From positions 1-26,924 of the forward strand of contig JBAUMF010000061.1 in NCBI GenBank assembly GCA_049578545.1: a stretch of DNA of 26,924 nt. The letters are read 5' to 3'. The notes beneath the pieces were generated by a model, which saw only the letters and a list, made by a program, of their open reading frames with translations, was not told where the DNA came from and did not search any database. Below are positions 1-7,604 of this stretch, in pieces. Every line of letters starts with the position of its first letter. Within the stretch, counting starts at the first letter, position 1. The position numbers were made by a program, and so were the translations under genes. The stretch comes from DASQBT01 sp049578545. Its GTDB lineage: Bacteria; Pseudomonadota; Gammaproteobacteria; Burkholderiales; Thiobacillaceae.

Positions 1-206
1 AGATGCCCCTGCTGGAAGGCGGAGTGTCCAAATTGGAAGGCATGAACGAGCACAAGCTTCTCGACTCCTTGATGGCCTATCGATATGGCCGTCGCTTACA
101 TCCCTTGATGCAGTTCTTTGTCCTGCCATACAGTGACAAGGATCTGGAGGACATTGCAGCCTATTATTCCAGCCTGAAGCCTCCTCTCGTTCCGCCAACA
201 CAGTAA
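1..206 (+). CDS. Class I cytochrome c, C-terminal end (5' truncated by window edge)
   Basis: The reading frame is open from the window edge, with codons in phase from base 3, and stops at 204-206. The 67 visible residues resemble the last part of a cytochrome c4/c553-type domain. A helix around AYRYGRR is followed by HPLMQFF, whose Met could be the sixth haem ligand, and then DLEDIAAYYSSLKPP, the usual C-terminal helix of this family. The CxxCH haem site would lie upstream, outside the window. The ATG at base 3 is probably internal. The family role is periplasmic electron transfer, and the partner cannot be told from this fragment. A perfect AGGAGG follows the stop immediately but no start codon sits at a usable distance. 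Confidence 0.8.
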   Translation, partial: MPLLEGGVSKLEGMNEHKLLDSLMAYRYGRRLHPLMQFFVLPYSDKDLEDIAAYYSSLKPPLVPPTQ

Positions 207-343
207 GGAGGCAATCGGTTTACTACATTACTGAATTGCTACGCAGAATTATTATTGCCATTAATGAGTTGGGATACCAAGGTAGCGAAATCAGGGTGGA
301 TGGCTAACTATTCTTCACGTGCATTTTAAGCAGGAGAGCCACC
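207..343 (+). promoter_or_regulatory. Leader region between cytochrome c and the Met-rich gene, with an orphan Shine-Dalgarno
   Basis: The stop codon of the cytochrome gene is part of TAAGGAGG (204-211), a strong Shine-Dalgarno. No ATG, GTG or TTG lies 5-10 bases after it, so it appears unused. The rest is AT-richer than the flanks and probably holds the promoter for the downstream gene. I could not pick one convincing -35/-10 pair. The working ribosome site of the next gene is AGGAG at 332-336. Confidence 0.35.
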
Positions 344-1273
344 ATGAAAATGAAATTGATCACCGCGATCGTCGCAGCCGTTCTTGCCCAGAACGGCTTT
401 GCCCAGGGCATGGCCTACAATCCTCCCGCCTTGGCCGGCGTGCCACTGTACAAATCAATCCCGCAGAGTTACGAGGAGTGGTTGAGCCGCATGAGCAACT
501 TCACGCAGAACTCCTCGGCCTATCGTGATCCGAGGCTGTTTGTGCCGTGGGCCAACACAGTAACCGAGCCGGGTTTCTACACCGAAATGGGCAACATGAT
601 GTTGGAGCCGCACAACTGGTATCGCATGTTCGGCTCCATGATGGACCCGCGTTCGCTGGAAAACTACATGGGGTTTGCCGACCCCAACATGTATGCAAAA
701 TGGATGGCCGCTTCCGTGGATCCCAATTTCTACACGGCCCTGATGACCGAGTGGGCTGATCCGGCCAAGATGATGCGCTGGATGATGTGGCCCATGGATC
801 CCAAGGCGTGGGGCATGATGATGCAGGGCCTGAACCCCAACATGTATCTGAAGTGGATGATGGCGCCGGTGGATCCCAAGCTGTGGTCGCTGATGATGCA
901 GCCCATCAACCCCAACCTCTACACCGCATGGTTGGCTCAGTCTGTGAATCCGCAGACCTATGGCCCGTGGGGTACCTGGTTGAATCCCCCCAGCTACACC
1001 GTCCCCAATATGGGTGGCATGGGTGGGCCTACGGGCGGCGCTCCAGCAGTGTTCAACCCCTTTGAGTTCCTGACTCCCGGCTACGGCCAGCCGGCTGCGG
1101 CTCCTGCCGCGGGCGCTCCCGCCACCGGGTCCACGCCGAATGCATTCAATCCGTTTGATCCGAATTCGTGGACCCGGTTGTGGCAGGTGCCGGGTGCTCC
1201 AGCAACGGCCCCCACAGCGCCCGCGACCGCTGCACCCGAAGCGCCAGCGGCCCCTGCACCCGGCACGAAGTAA
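344..1273 (+). CDS. Secreted methionine/tryptophan-rich tandem-repeat protein, function unknown
   Basis: The protein has 309 residues, with AGGAG 7 bases before the ATG. Residues 1-20 form a Sec signal peptide, with likely cleavage after GFA. Residues 62-218 consist of about twelve consecutive 12-13 residue units. Each opens with Asp, Glu or Asn followed by Pro and has an aromatic residue (Tyr/Trp/Phe) around position 5 and Met/Trp in the second half, for example DPNMYAKWMAASV and NPNMYLKWMMAPV. The methionine and tryptophan content is very high. The tail from about residue 220 is rich in Gly, Pro and Ala, with two FNPF motifs. I do not recognise a named family. The position after a c-type cytochrome suggests a periplasmic or outer-envelope role. 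Met clusters can bind Cu(I) in other proteins, but that is only a hypothesis here. The repeats could equally be a structural or membrane-surface array. Confidence 0.85.
   Translation: MKMKLITAIVAAVLAQNGFAQGMAYNPPALAGVPLYKSIPQSYEEWLSRMSNFTQNSSAYRDPRLFVPWANTVTEPGFYTEMGNMMLEPHNWYRMFGSMMDPRSLENYMGFADPNMYAKWMAASVDPNFYTALMTEWADPAKMMRWMMWPMDPKAWGMMMQGLNPNMYLKWMMAPVDPKLWSLMMQPINPNLYTAWLAQSVNPQTYGPWGTWLNPPSYTVPNMGGMGGPTGGAPAVFNPFEFLTPGYGQPAAAPAAGAPATGSTPNAFNPFDPNSWTRLWQVPGAPATAPTAPATAAPEAPAAPAPGTK
527..997 (+). repeat. Coding tandem repeat, twelve 36-39 base units (12-13 residues)
   Basis: The units start at residues 62, 75, 88, 101, 113, 126, 139, 152, 164, 177, 189 and 202 of the Met-rich protein, each with D/E/N then P. 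A thirteenth partial unit (NPPSY) starts at 214. The spacing alternates between 13 and 12 residues. The units have diverged at DNA level, so this is an old protein repeat rather than a recent slippage product. Confidence 0.8.
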
Positions 1274-2014
1274 GCGGATGCTCGAAGACGTTTAGCAGGT
1301 GAGGATCAGAGCGGAAAGCGCAGGAGCGCAAGACGGGATGCGTCTGGAGCAAGCTGGAGGCATTTTTTCAGTTTGATCTGGACATCCCGTTGTGTGGCCT
1401 CCACGCCTGGGCCCGTTATGACTGGAGCGGAGTATGCAGCAGAGTGCGTTGACCCGGTTATGCACGCCTGTTTCGGAAGGCATGATGAAGAGCGCGTCGC
1501 TAGTGATTATGGCCGAAATGATGGCGGCCTCCATTCGAGATTCGATGACCGCTGGCGATCGGGCCGCAGGCAAGCCGAAATCCAACGCCTGAACTTTTCG
1601 CCTCGGCGTGGACCGAGGTTGGCCGCTTCCGCTGTTGCAAGGCGCAATGGCCAGGTCGTGCGGGACTGACGAACTCAGGCTTCCTTGCTGCCTGCGGCCA
1701 TTCTCGACTCGAGGCCAAGTCGACGTGCACATTCATCGGGAATTTCTTTAACGGCCTGAAGCTTTATTTAGTCGGTCGATCCGCGGAGCAAGACGGTGAG
1801 CTGTCGTCAGCATCGTTAATGCGGCGCTGGCCGGAAGTTACGCCGCGACGCGTCCGTTTGTCAAGGCACAGACTGACTTTCGGCCCCGTCAATTCAGCAT
1901 GGGCACTGGCGGATGGGTCGCCCGCCGCGCCGAAGACTTCGACGGTCGTGCGCGGAACCAGTCAGTCGCCCGGCGGTCGAATCGACTTAGCTAACAGGTA
2001 AGGAGGATTGACAC
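1274..2014. other. 741-base gap without a convincing gene
   Basis: Open frames exist on both strands, but none combines a ribosome site, plausible composition and a recognisable product. One short perfect stem is present (CCTCGG 1601-1606 and CCGAGG 1613-1618) with no T-run. The last 15 bases carry the strong site AGGAGG (2001-2006) for the PDZ gene. The promoter of that gene should lie here, but I cannot assign it. Confidence 0.5.
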
Positions 2015-2809
2015 ATGAAATCTCGCAGCTTTGCACTATTGCTTGCCATCATGCTGGCCGCGCCAGTGGCCACCACGGTCGTCGCGGCTGAGCTGCCGAC
2101 AGCGGCCGCTCCGGCTCAGGCGCAGGCCGCGGGCGGCTACCTTGGGGTGTTGCTGGGACCGGTTCCTGATGCCTTGCGCGCGCAGCTGGGCGATGTCCTG
2201 CCGGCAGGGCAGGGCGTCCTGATCCGCGATGTCGAGGACGATTCCCCTGCGGCCAGGGCGGGGCTGAAGGCCTACGACATCCTGACCGGTTACGGCGACC
2301 AGAAGCTCTTTTCGGCAGAGCAGCTGACTCGCCTGGTGCGGGGGGACAGCCCCAACCAGACCGTTACGCTGCGGCTCGTGCGCAATGGCACGGCACAGGA
2401 CACCCAGGTCACGCTGGGCGAGGCCCATGCCGCGGCAGAATTAGCTCGCGCGCACGAAATGAGGCCGAGGCACGGGCCGCAGTTGCGGCCCTACGCGCCG
2501 CCTCCTGGCGCTGTGGTGGACAACTGGGAGAGCTTCGATTCGATGTCGCTGAAGAAACTGGACGACGGCAGCTTCAAGGTCGAGATCCAGTATCTGGGCA
2601 AGGACGGAAAACTGGTGAAGCAGGAATTCACCGGCAGCCGTGACGCGATCCGGCAACAGATCATGGAGCAACCGGACCTTCCGACTGCCGAGCGCAGTCA
2701 GCTTCTGCAGGCCTTGAGCGCACGGGATGTGTTCTTCCCGCCGCCGCCCGGCTGGATGGCCCCGGGCTTCTTCATGCCACAGTGGTTCAACTGGCAACCC
2801 GGCTTCTGA
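2015..2809 (+). CDS. Secreted PDZ-domain protein
   Basis: The protein has 264 residues. The start is fixed by TAAGGAGG ending 8 bases before the ATG and by the signal peptide at residues 1-25 (MKSRSFALLLAIMLAAPVA, cleaved near VAA). A single PDZ domain covers about residues 41-132. It has a GYLGVLLG carboxylate-binding strand, a G-VLIRDVEDDSPAARAGL core and D-IL-GYGDQKL, the usual layout in HtrA/DegP-type PDZ modules. No protease domain is attached. The C-terminal half has charged helices, and the last 25 residues are unusually rich in Pro, Phe and Trp (PPPPGWMAPGFFMPQWFNW). The role is probably periplasmic peptide or protein binding. The substrate is unknown. The next gene on the same strand starts 217 bases later, so an operon is possible but not shown. 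Confidence 0.85.
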   Translation: MKSRSFALLLAIMLAAPVATTVVAAELPTAAAPAQAQAAGGYLGVLLGPVPDALRAQLGDVLPAGQGVLIRDVEDDSPAARAGLKAYDILTGYGDQKLFSAEQLTRLVRGDSPNQTVTLRLVRNGTAQDTQVTLGEAHAAAELARAHEMRPRHGPQLRPYAPPPGAVVDNWESFDSMSLKKLDDGSFKVEIQYLGKDGKLVKQEFTGSRDAIRQQIMEQPDLPTAERSQLLQALSARDVFFPPPPGWMAPGFFMPQWFNWQPGF

Positions 2810-2839
2810 CGGCTCGTCGCGGTTTGTCCACAGCAAGTG

Positions 2840-2890
2840 ATCCCGCCAAGGCAAACACCTAAGTCGATAACGTGGCTTGCCTTTGGTGGG
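2840..2890 (+). terminator. Imperfect inverted repeat after the PDZ gene, possible weak terminator
   Basis: CCGCCAAGGCAAAC (about 2841-2854) can pair with GCTTGCCTTTGGTGGG (about 2875-2890), with a bulge and mismatches across a loop of about 20 bases. No T-run follows, so this is a weak candidate for transcription termination or RNA processing. Confidence 0.25.
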
Positions 2891-3026
2891 AGGCGGAAGA
2901 CGCACTGCTCAACCACCGGTCCCCAACGAGCGATTGAATCAGCCATAATTGGCGTCTGCCGGTGGCCATGCGAAGACGTATGTCTGAGCGCGGTGCGTGA
3001 GCGGCAGTTCGACACATCGAGAAATC

Positions 3027-3713
3027 ATGAAACGCGCAACTATCCAAATCATTGGCAGTTTCCTGTTGGGCACTCTCCTCTATTCGGGGTGGGCCGCGGC
3101 AGGAGTCGGCGAAAGCGAGAAAGTCGAAACCGCGACCGATGTCCTAAGGCAGATCACGGCTATTCCCGAGCAGGAAATTCCGCCCGCACTGCTGAGAAAT
3201 GCCCAGGGCGTGGCCGTGATCCCGGGCGTCATCAAGGCCGGCTTCATTGTTGGCGGCAGCTACGGCAAGGGCATCCTGACCGTCCGCGACGACAAGGGTC
3301 AGTGGAGTCCTCCGCTGTTCGTGACGCTTGCGGCGGGCAGCCTGGGCTGGCAAATCGGTGCGGAATCGACTGACGTGGTGCTGGTGTTCAAGACCAGGAG
3401 GAGTGTCGAGGGCATCGTCAAGGGCACCTTCACCCTTGGCGCCGATGCGGCGGTGGCCGCGGGCCCGGTGGGCCGGCGCGGCGAGGCCGCCACCGACGCC
3501 GAACTGAAGGCGGAAATTCTGTCCTACTCGCGCAGTCGCGGCCTGTTCGCCGGAATCTCGCTCCAGGGTTCAAAGATCAGCATCGACCATGATGCCGATG
3601 CCGCCTTCTACGGCAAGGCGTTGTCGCCGTCTCAAATCGTCGAGGGCGAGGGCGGGCACCCGGACGCCGGGCAGAAATTCCTGCACGAGGTGACCAAGGC
3701 AACCGCCGATTGA
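3027..3713 (+). CDS. SYLF (Ysc84/DUF500) domain lipid-binding family protein, secreted
   Basis: The protein has 228 residues from the ATG at 3027. An in-frame GTG at 2997 would add ten residues in front of the signal peptide and is less likely. Residues 1-25 are a Sec signal peptide ending WAAA. The body matches the bacterial SYLF family: a helix with LLRNAQGVAVIPGV, then GGSYGKGILTVR, FVTLAAGSLGWQIGAES, DVVLVFK, and the C-terminal block YSRSRGLFAGISLQGSKI, where SYSRSRGLFAG is the signature region. Eukaryotic relatives bind phosphoinositides. Bacterial members are periplasmic or outer-membrane associated and of uncertain function. The ribosome site is weak (GAGAAA). The PDZ gene precedes it. 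Both are exported, so a shared envelope role is plausible. Confidence 0.85.
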   Translation: MKRATIQIIGSFLLGTLLYSGWAAAGVGESEKVETATDVLRQITAIPEQEIPPALLRNAQGVAVIPGVIKAGFIVGGSYGKGILTVRDDKGQWSPPLFVTLAAGSLGWQIGAESTDVVLVFKTRRSVEGIVKGTFTLGADAAVAAGPVGRRGEAATDAELKAEILSYSRSRGLFAGISLQGSKISIDHDADAAFYGKALSPSQIVEGEGGHPDAGQKFLHEVTKATAD

Positions 3714-3901
3714 GGCCATCCGGGGCAACCGTCAATTTTGTGCCGAGTTGTGCCGCATGCGGCGTGAGACCTTCTGCGCTCGCGGTACAGCAAGATACTC
3801 AAGCTGAGTCACCTGCCCCGAATGGAACGCAGGCGAAGGAACGTTCACGCGTGCTTTGTTGGCCACCAGGCAGCAGACAGGCAGGGGGCATGTCGTGTGA
3901 G
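3714..3901. other. Convergent gap between the SYLF gene and batD
   Basis: The two flanking genes end facing each other. The gap contains the perfect 12-bp palindrome GCCGCATGCGGC (3752-3763). No stem followed by a T-run is visible on either strand, so no intrinsic terminator can be named. Confidence 0.4.
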
Positions 3902-5689
3902 TCAGGGATACAGGCCGGCCAGTCCGGTTGCGGAGTTGGCATTTTGCCTGTTCCTGTGTGACAGCGTTTTCAGTTTTTCCAGCAATTGTTCACCTCGCCA
4001 TTCGCCCCCGGCATAGCAAGCGCGATCGAGTTGGCTGAGCAATGGTTTCAGGTCGGCGTCATCCAGGTGTTCCGCCAATGCCTTGAGTCCGATGGGCGGG
4101 TCTGAGGGCCAGACCGCACGTGCCCAGTCAAGCAGGTGACGACGCGCAGATTGCGGGTTGTTGTCCCGGCATGCCTGGCGGAAGGCGTCGCGGGCTTCGG
4201 CCGTGCGGGCCGTCGTTGCTGCTGCGGCTCCCGGCTGGCCGGGACCAGCCGTCTGACTTACTGGGTTGCGCCGGCTAGTGAACCACCATGCAAACACGGT
4301 GCTCAACCAGAGCATGGCCAGCGCGATGCCAATCCATGGCCAGTAATTGTGTTGTGCCGCAATAACCGCATTCGGGGCTGATGCGCGTGGTTGGCCCGCG
4401 GAAGCTACGCTTGAAGCCGAAGCATTCTGATCGGGAGGAGGCGCCGTCCCTGCGCCAACGGCGGCCGAGCCGGGCAAAACCTCGAGCGTGTGTGCGGGCA
4501 AATCGACTTCTCTTTGGGTGTTCTTACTCGTGTCCCACCAGGACAGATGCAGCGCGGGTATGACATAGTGGCCGGCCTGGCTGGCGATCAGCGCGATGTC
4601 CTGGTCCCGTGTGCCGACGACGCCATCCCTTTGATTGGCAGTATTCAGCTTGGGCTGGTCGGGGTAGGCGCGAAGACCTTGCGGCAGCGACATCAGCGCG
4701 CTCAGGTCGGGCAGTTGTGGAGCGGTCAGTCCGTAGGCGCTGAGGCGCACATGCCGGGTAATAGGGTCGCCTGGGTGGATTGGGCCGTCAGCGGGTTGCC
4801 AGCTTTCTTCCAGTGCCACTTTCTGCGCTGGCAGCCAGTCATGGCCGGTCCAGCCGGCAGGGCGCGGGCGCACGTTCATGACAATCTGGTTGCCGCGCAT
4901 CCGCACCGGCCGTGTGCTGTTCATCATGCCGGCAAAGGGATTGCGGCTGCCGAACATGTTGCCGAAGAAGGGATCGGATGCGAACGGATTGGCGCTGCTG
5001 GTGCCGGGTTCCTGAGCGTCGAGCACCGGACCGTCCAGTTTGATCTCGCCGCTGCGTTGCGGGAACAGCAGGTACTTGCGCTCAATCATCTGGTAAGGCT
5101 GGCCGTTGCGCGTGACGGTGGTCTGGCTGTCCGTGCCCAACTGCTGAACGAGTACATCGTTTCCCGGTTCCAGGTCGAGGCTGGCCTGATACAGTGGCTC
5201 GTCCGCATAGATGCGCACCGTAAGGGTCACCGCAGCCTGGACATACGGCTGTTTCTCATCCAGCGTCGTGGTGATGAACAGGTGCGAGCTTTTTCCCGCG
5301 GCCGCGCTGCCGGATGATGCGGATGCGCCATTCCCGCTGACGACCAGAAGAAGAGAGGGCGAGTACTGCCCGTCCCATTGCAGCGCCGGTATCTGCAGCT
5401 TGCCGCCATGTTTCGGCGCAAGGGTCAGCGTGACCTGAGCCGTCGCCGACATCCTGCCATTGATGATCTGGATGCTGGAACCACTGCTGCGCCTGAGGAT
5501 GTCGAAATCCTGATTGAGCGGGCTCAGGTCCGGCTGGCTGTCGGTCCGGCCGTCATGCTGCAGGGTCAGCTGAACCGATTCACCTGGTGCAACCAGGTTC
5601 CGGTCCAGCCAGGCGTTGACCGCTGCGGCCGCGGGCAGGCTCAGGCCGAAAAGCAGCAGTGAAATGAAAGTCAGACGAGTCTTTTTCAA
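3902..5689 (-). CDS. batD: BatD-like membrane protein (aerotolerance/oxygen tolerance family)
   Basis: The protein has 595 residues. The best start is TTG at 5689, because it places a clean signal peptide (MKKTRLTFISLLLFGLSLPA) at the N-terminus and overlaps the batC stop in a TTGA junction. A longer in-frame start would prefix 30 Arg-rich residues with no export signal. After the signal come beta-rich BatD domains. AWLDRN-V-PGESVQL is the typical opening, followed by FDIL and the segments QVTLTLAPKHGGKLQIPAL and YLLFPQRSGEIKL. One transmembrane helix lies near residues 452-470, and the tail of about 115 residues is helical and cytoplasmic. It is the last gene of the moxR-bat operon. The family role is an inner-membrane partner of the vWA Bat proteins. 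The exact biochemical function is unresolved. Confidence 0.9.
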   Translation of the reverse strand: MKKTRLTFISLLLFGLSLPAAAAVNAWLDRNLVAPGESVQLTLQHDGRTDSQPDLSPLNQDFDILRRSSGSSIQIINGRMSATAQVTLTLAPKHGGKLQIPALQWDGQYSPSLLLVVSGNGASASSGSAAAGKSSHLFITTTLDEKQPYVQAAVTLTVRIYADEPLYQASLDLEPGNDVLVQQLGTDSQTTVTRNGQPYQMIERKYLLFPQRSGEIKLDGPVLDAQEPGTSSANPFASDPFFGNMFGSRNPFAGMMNSTRPVRMRGNQIVMNVRPRPAGWTGHDWLPAQKVALEESWQPADGPIHPGDPITRHVRLSAYGLTAPQLPDLSALMSLPQGLRAYPDQPKLNTANQRDGVVGTRDQDIALIASQAGHYVIPALHLSWWDTSKNTQREVDLPAHTLEVLPGSAAVGAGTAPPPDQNASASSVASAGQPRASAPNAVIAAQHNYWPWIGIALAMLWLSTVFAWWFTSRRNPVSQTAGPGQPGAAAATTARTAEARDAFRQACRDNNPQSARRHLLDWARAVWPSDPPIGLKALAEHLDDADLKPLLSQLDRACYAGGEWRGEQLLEKLKTLSHRNRQNANSATGLAGLYP

Positions 5690-6609
5690 GGTTGTCCCCC
5701 TTGCTGCCGGATCATGTGTTCGATCATGAACTTGCGCCGCAGCAGACCGCCGGGGTCGTCCGGGATGCGCTGCAGCCATTGTTGCAGGGCAAGCTGCTGT
5801 TCGGTGACAGGCGGGCTGGCTGAAACAGGCTCCTGCCCAAGCTGCAATTTGCCCAGACCGGCGGCAGCATCGCGCCGCGCCTGGGCCGCGTCGTCGTCGG
5901 ACTGCGCCTGACCGTTGGCCTGTCCATTTTTCTGATTGTTCGCCCGGGCATTTTCCTCGCCGGACGAGCTGGGCGGACTGTTCCTGGCTGACTGCTGCTG
6001 ACCTTGACCGGCCTTCTGGCCGGGGTTGTTCCTGGCCTCATTTGCGCCCTGTCCTGATTTGCCATGCTGGTCTTTGCCGCCCTGATTATTGCCTGTCGAA
6101 TTCTGCGCGGATGAATTCTGTGAGGAATTGCCCTGCTTGCCGGTATCCCTGGTCTGGCTCTTGCCGCTATTGTTCTGATCATATTTAGAGGCGCTGCCAG
6201 CGGAAGAAGGCCTGGGCTGGGGCGGTTTCCTTTGCAGCTCCCTGGCCACCAGATCCCTGTTGTGACGGGCCTCCCGATCGTTCGGGTCATGCGCCAGCGC
6301 CGCATCGTAGGCCTTGATGGCTTCCTGGAGCTGGCCTGCCAGCGCCAGGGCATTGCCGCGGTTGTAGTTGCCGTTGCTGTCATCGAAGGCCGCAAAGTCC
6401 CGCGCCGCGGTGGGGTAGTTGCCTGCCTGCAGTTCGGCGTAGGCCTTGCGGCGCGGATCGCTGAAAGTTTGCGCCGCTGCAGCTGCCTTGCCCTGTTGCA
6501 GAAGCTGTTCGCCGCGCTGATCGGGAGTGCGCCACAGACTCTCCCACCAGTCGCCGGCATGCGCGGACGTGGCCCATAAACACAATGATGCGAACAACAG
6601 CTTCCGCAT
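5686..6609 (-). CDS. batC: BatC-like TPR protein with a long low-complexity linker
   Basis: The protein has 307 residues from the ATG at 6609, which shares one base with the batB stop (TGATG). The signal peptide MRKLLFASLCLWATSAHA is followed by GDWWESLWRTPDQ. TPR-like helices span about residues 30-125 (YNRGNALALAGQLQEAIKAY, AHDPNDREARHN). A strongly biased linker rich in Gln, Asn, Ser and Gly follows, about residues 130-260. The conserved end WLQRIPDDPGGLLRRKF is typical of Bat TPR proteins. It probably acts as a periplasmic scaffold for the vWA partners. Its stop codon TGA also supplies the TTG start of batD, so translation of the pair is likely coupled. A longer in-frame start upstream is possible but lies within batB and lacks an export signal. 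Confidence 0.88.
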   Translation of the reverse strand: MRKLLFASLCLWATSAHAGDWWESLWRTPDQRGEQLLQQGKAAAAAQTFSDPRRKAYAELQAGNYPTAARDFAAFDDSNGNYNRGNALALAGQLQEAIKAYDAALAHDPNDREARHNRDLVARELQRKPPQPRPSSAGSASKYDQNNSGKSQTRDTGKQGNSSQNSSAQNSTGNNQGGKDQHGKSGQGANEARNNPGQKAGQGQQQSARNSPPSSSGEENARANNQKNGQANGQAQSDDDAAQARRDAAAGLGKLQLGQEPVSASPPVTEQQLALQQWLQRIPDDPGGLLRRKFMIEHMIRQQGGQP

Positions 6610-7604
6610 CACAACCACCCTCGCCGCGCCAGGAAAGCGGCGGCCACAAGCAGCAGCGGCAACAGCCATATTCCGCCATCCAGCCAGTGTGCCACCCGCA
6701 GGCCTTTCTTCTCACTGGCTTCGCTCATCCGCTCTGGTTGTGTTTGCAGGTCGCCGATCAGGCTGGGCAACCCGTCCAGATCGACATAGTGTCCACCACC
6801 CGTCGAGGCGAGTTGCTGCAATTGACCCACGTCCAGCCGGGCAAGGTTCATATGACCCTGCGCGTTGTGGGCAAACCCGCCTCCTGCTCCATTGAGCGGT
6901 GCGCCTGAACGGGTGCCGACTCCCACGACGTTCACGCTGATGCCCAGCGATTTGAGCTTTTGCGCGGCTTCGAAGGCGGCAGCCGGATCAGCGAAGCCAT
7001 CGGTCAGCACCACAACCTGGCCGTTCTTGCCGCCGCCCTGTTCAATCAGGCTTCCGGCCTGTTGAAGCGCAGGCGCCAGATTGTTGCCGGCGCTGGGCAT
7101 GATGTCCGGCTTCAGGGGCGGCAACAAGGCGCGGATGGTGGCGACATCATTGGTCAGCGGCGTGACGGTGTAGGGCTCGTCGCTGAATACGACCAGCCCG
7201 ACTCGGGCGTCATGTGCCGCGCCAAGAAGATCATCAAGGGCGAAGCGAGCACGTGTGTATCGGTTCGGCGTGACATCGGTTGCCGTCATGGAGGGTGACA
7301 GATCCAGCACCAGCACCCAAGCGCTGTTGCCGCGATAGGCGGCGGAGGTCGCCTGCTGCCAGCTGGGTCCAGCCAGCGCCAGCGCCGCGAGGGTCCAGGC
7401 CAGCGCCAGCCACGGCCAGGGCGTCCGGCCGGATTTGCCGTCCGCTCCCAGACGCAGACTGGGCAACAGATCGGGATCGATAACTCTGCCCCAGTCGCCT
7501 GCGCTGGTGCGACGTCGCACCAGCCAAATCGTCAGCCCCCACAGCAGCGGCAGGGCCAGCAGCCAGAGCGGGCGAAGAAAGTGAAATTCCGGTGTCAGGC
7601 CCAT
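6609..7604 (-). CDS. batB: BatB-like vWA-domain membrane protein
   Basis: The protein has 331 residues from the ATG at 7604 (MGLTPEFHFLRP), preceded by GGAGCGGACGGAA. A longer frame exists but would run through the end of batA. Two N-terminal membrane helices (about 12-29 and 64-79) are followed by a von Willebrand factor A domain. Its metal-ion-dependent adhesion site is Asp101-Leu-Ser103-Pro-Ser105, with later elements PLTND and VVLTDGFADP. A third helix sits near the C-terminus (about 309-327), the usual Bat architecture. It overlaps batA by 10 bases upstream and batC by one base downstream. The vWA domain most likely binds protein partners in a Mg-dependent way together with BatA. Confidence 0.92.
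   Translation of the reverse strand: MGLTPEFHFLRPLWLLALPLLWGLTIWLVRRRTSAGDWGRVIDPDLLPSLRLGADGKSGRTPWPWLALAWTLAALALAGPSWQQATSAAYRGNSAWVLVLDLSPSMTATDVTPNRYTRARFALDDLLGAAHDARVGLVVFSDEPYTVTPLTNDVATIRALLPPLKPDIMPSAGNNLAPALQQAGSLIEQGGGKNGQVVVLTDGFADPAAAFEAAQKLKSLGISVNVVGVGTRSGAPLNGAGGGFAHNAQGHMNLARLDVGQLQQLASTGGGHYVDLDGLPSLIGDLQTQPERMSEASEKKGLRVAHWLDGGIWLLPLLLVAAAFLARRGWL

Noticed and set aside
1292..1732. 146-residue minus-strand open frame in the gap before the PDZ gene
   Set aside because: No ribosome site or recognisable motif; composition looks like chance reading of GC-rich DNA.
2997..3026. GTG start for the SYLF gene
   Set aside because: It would place ten polar residues ahead of the signal peptide; the ATG at 3027 gives a normal Sec signal.
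4490..5317. 275-residue plus-strand open frame opposite batD
   Set aside because: Shadow of the high-GC batD gene; no export signal or motif of its own.
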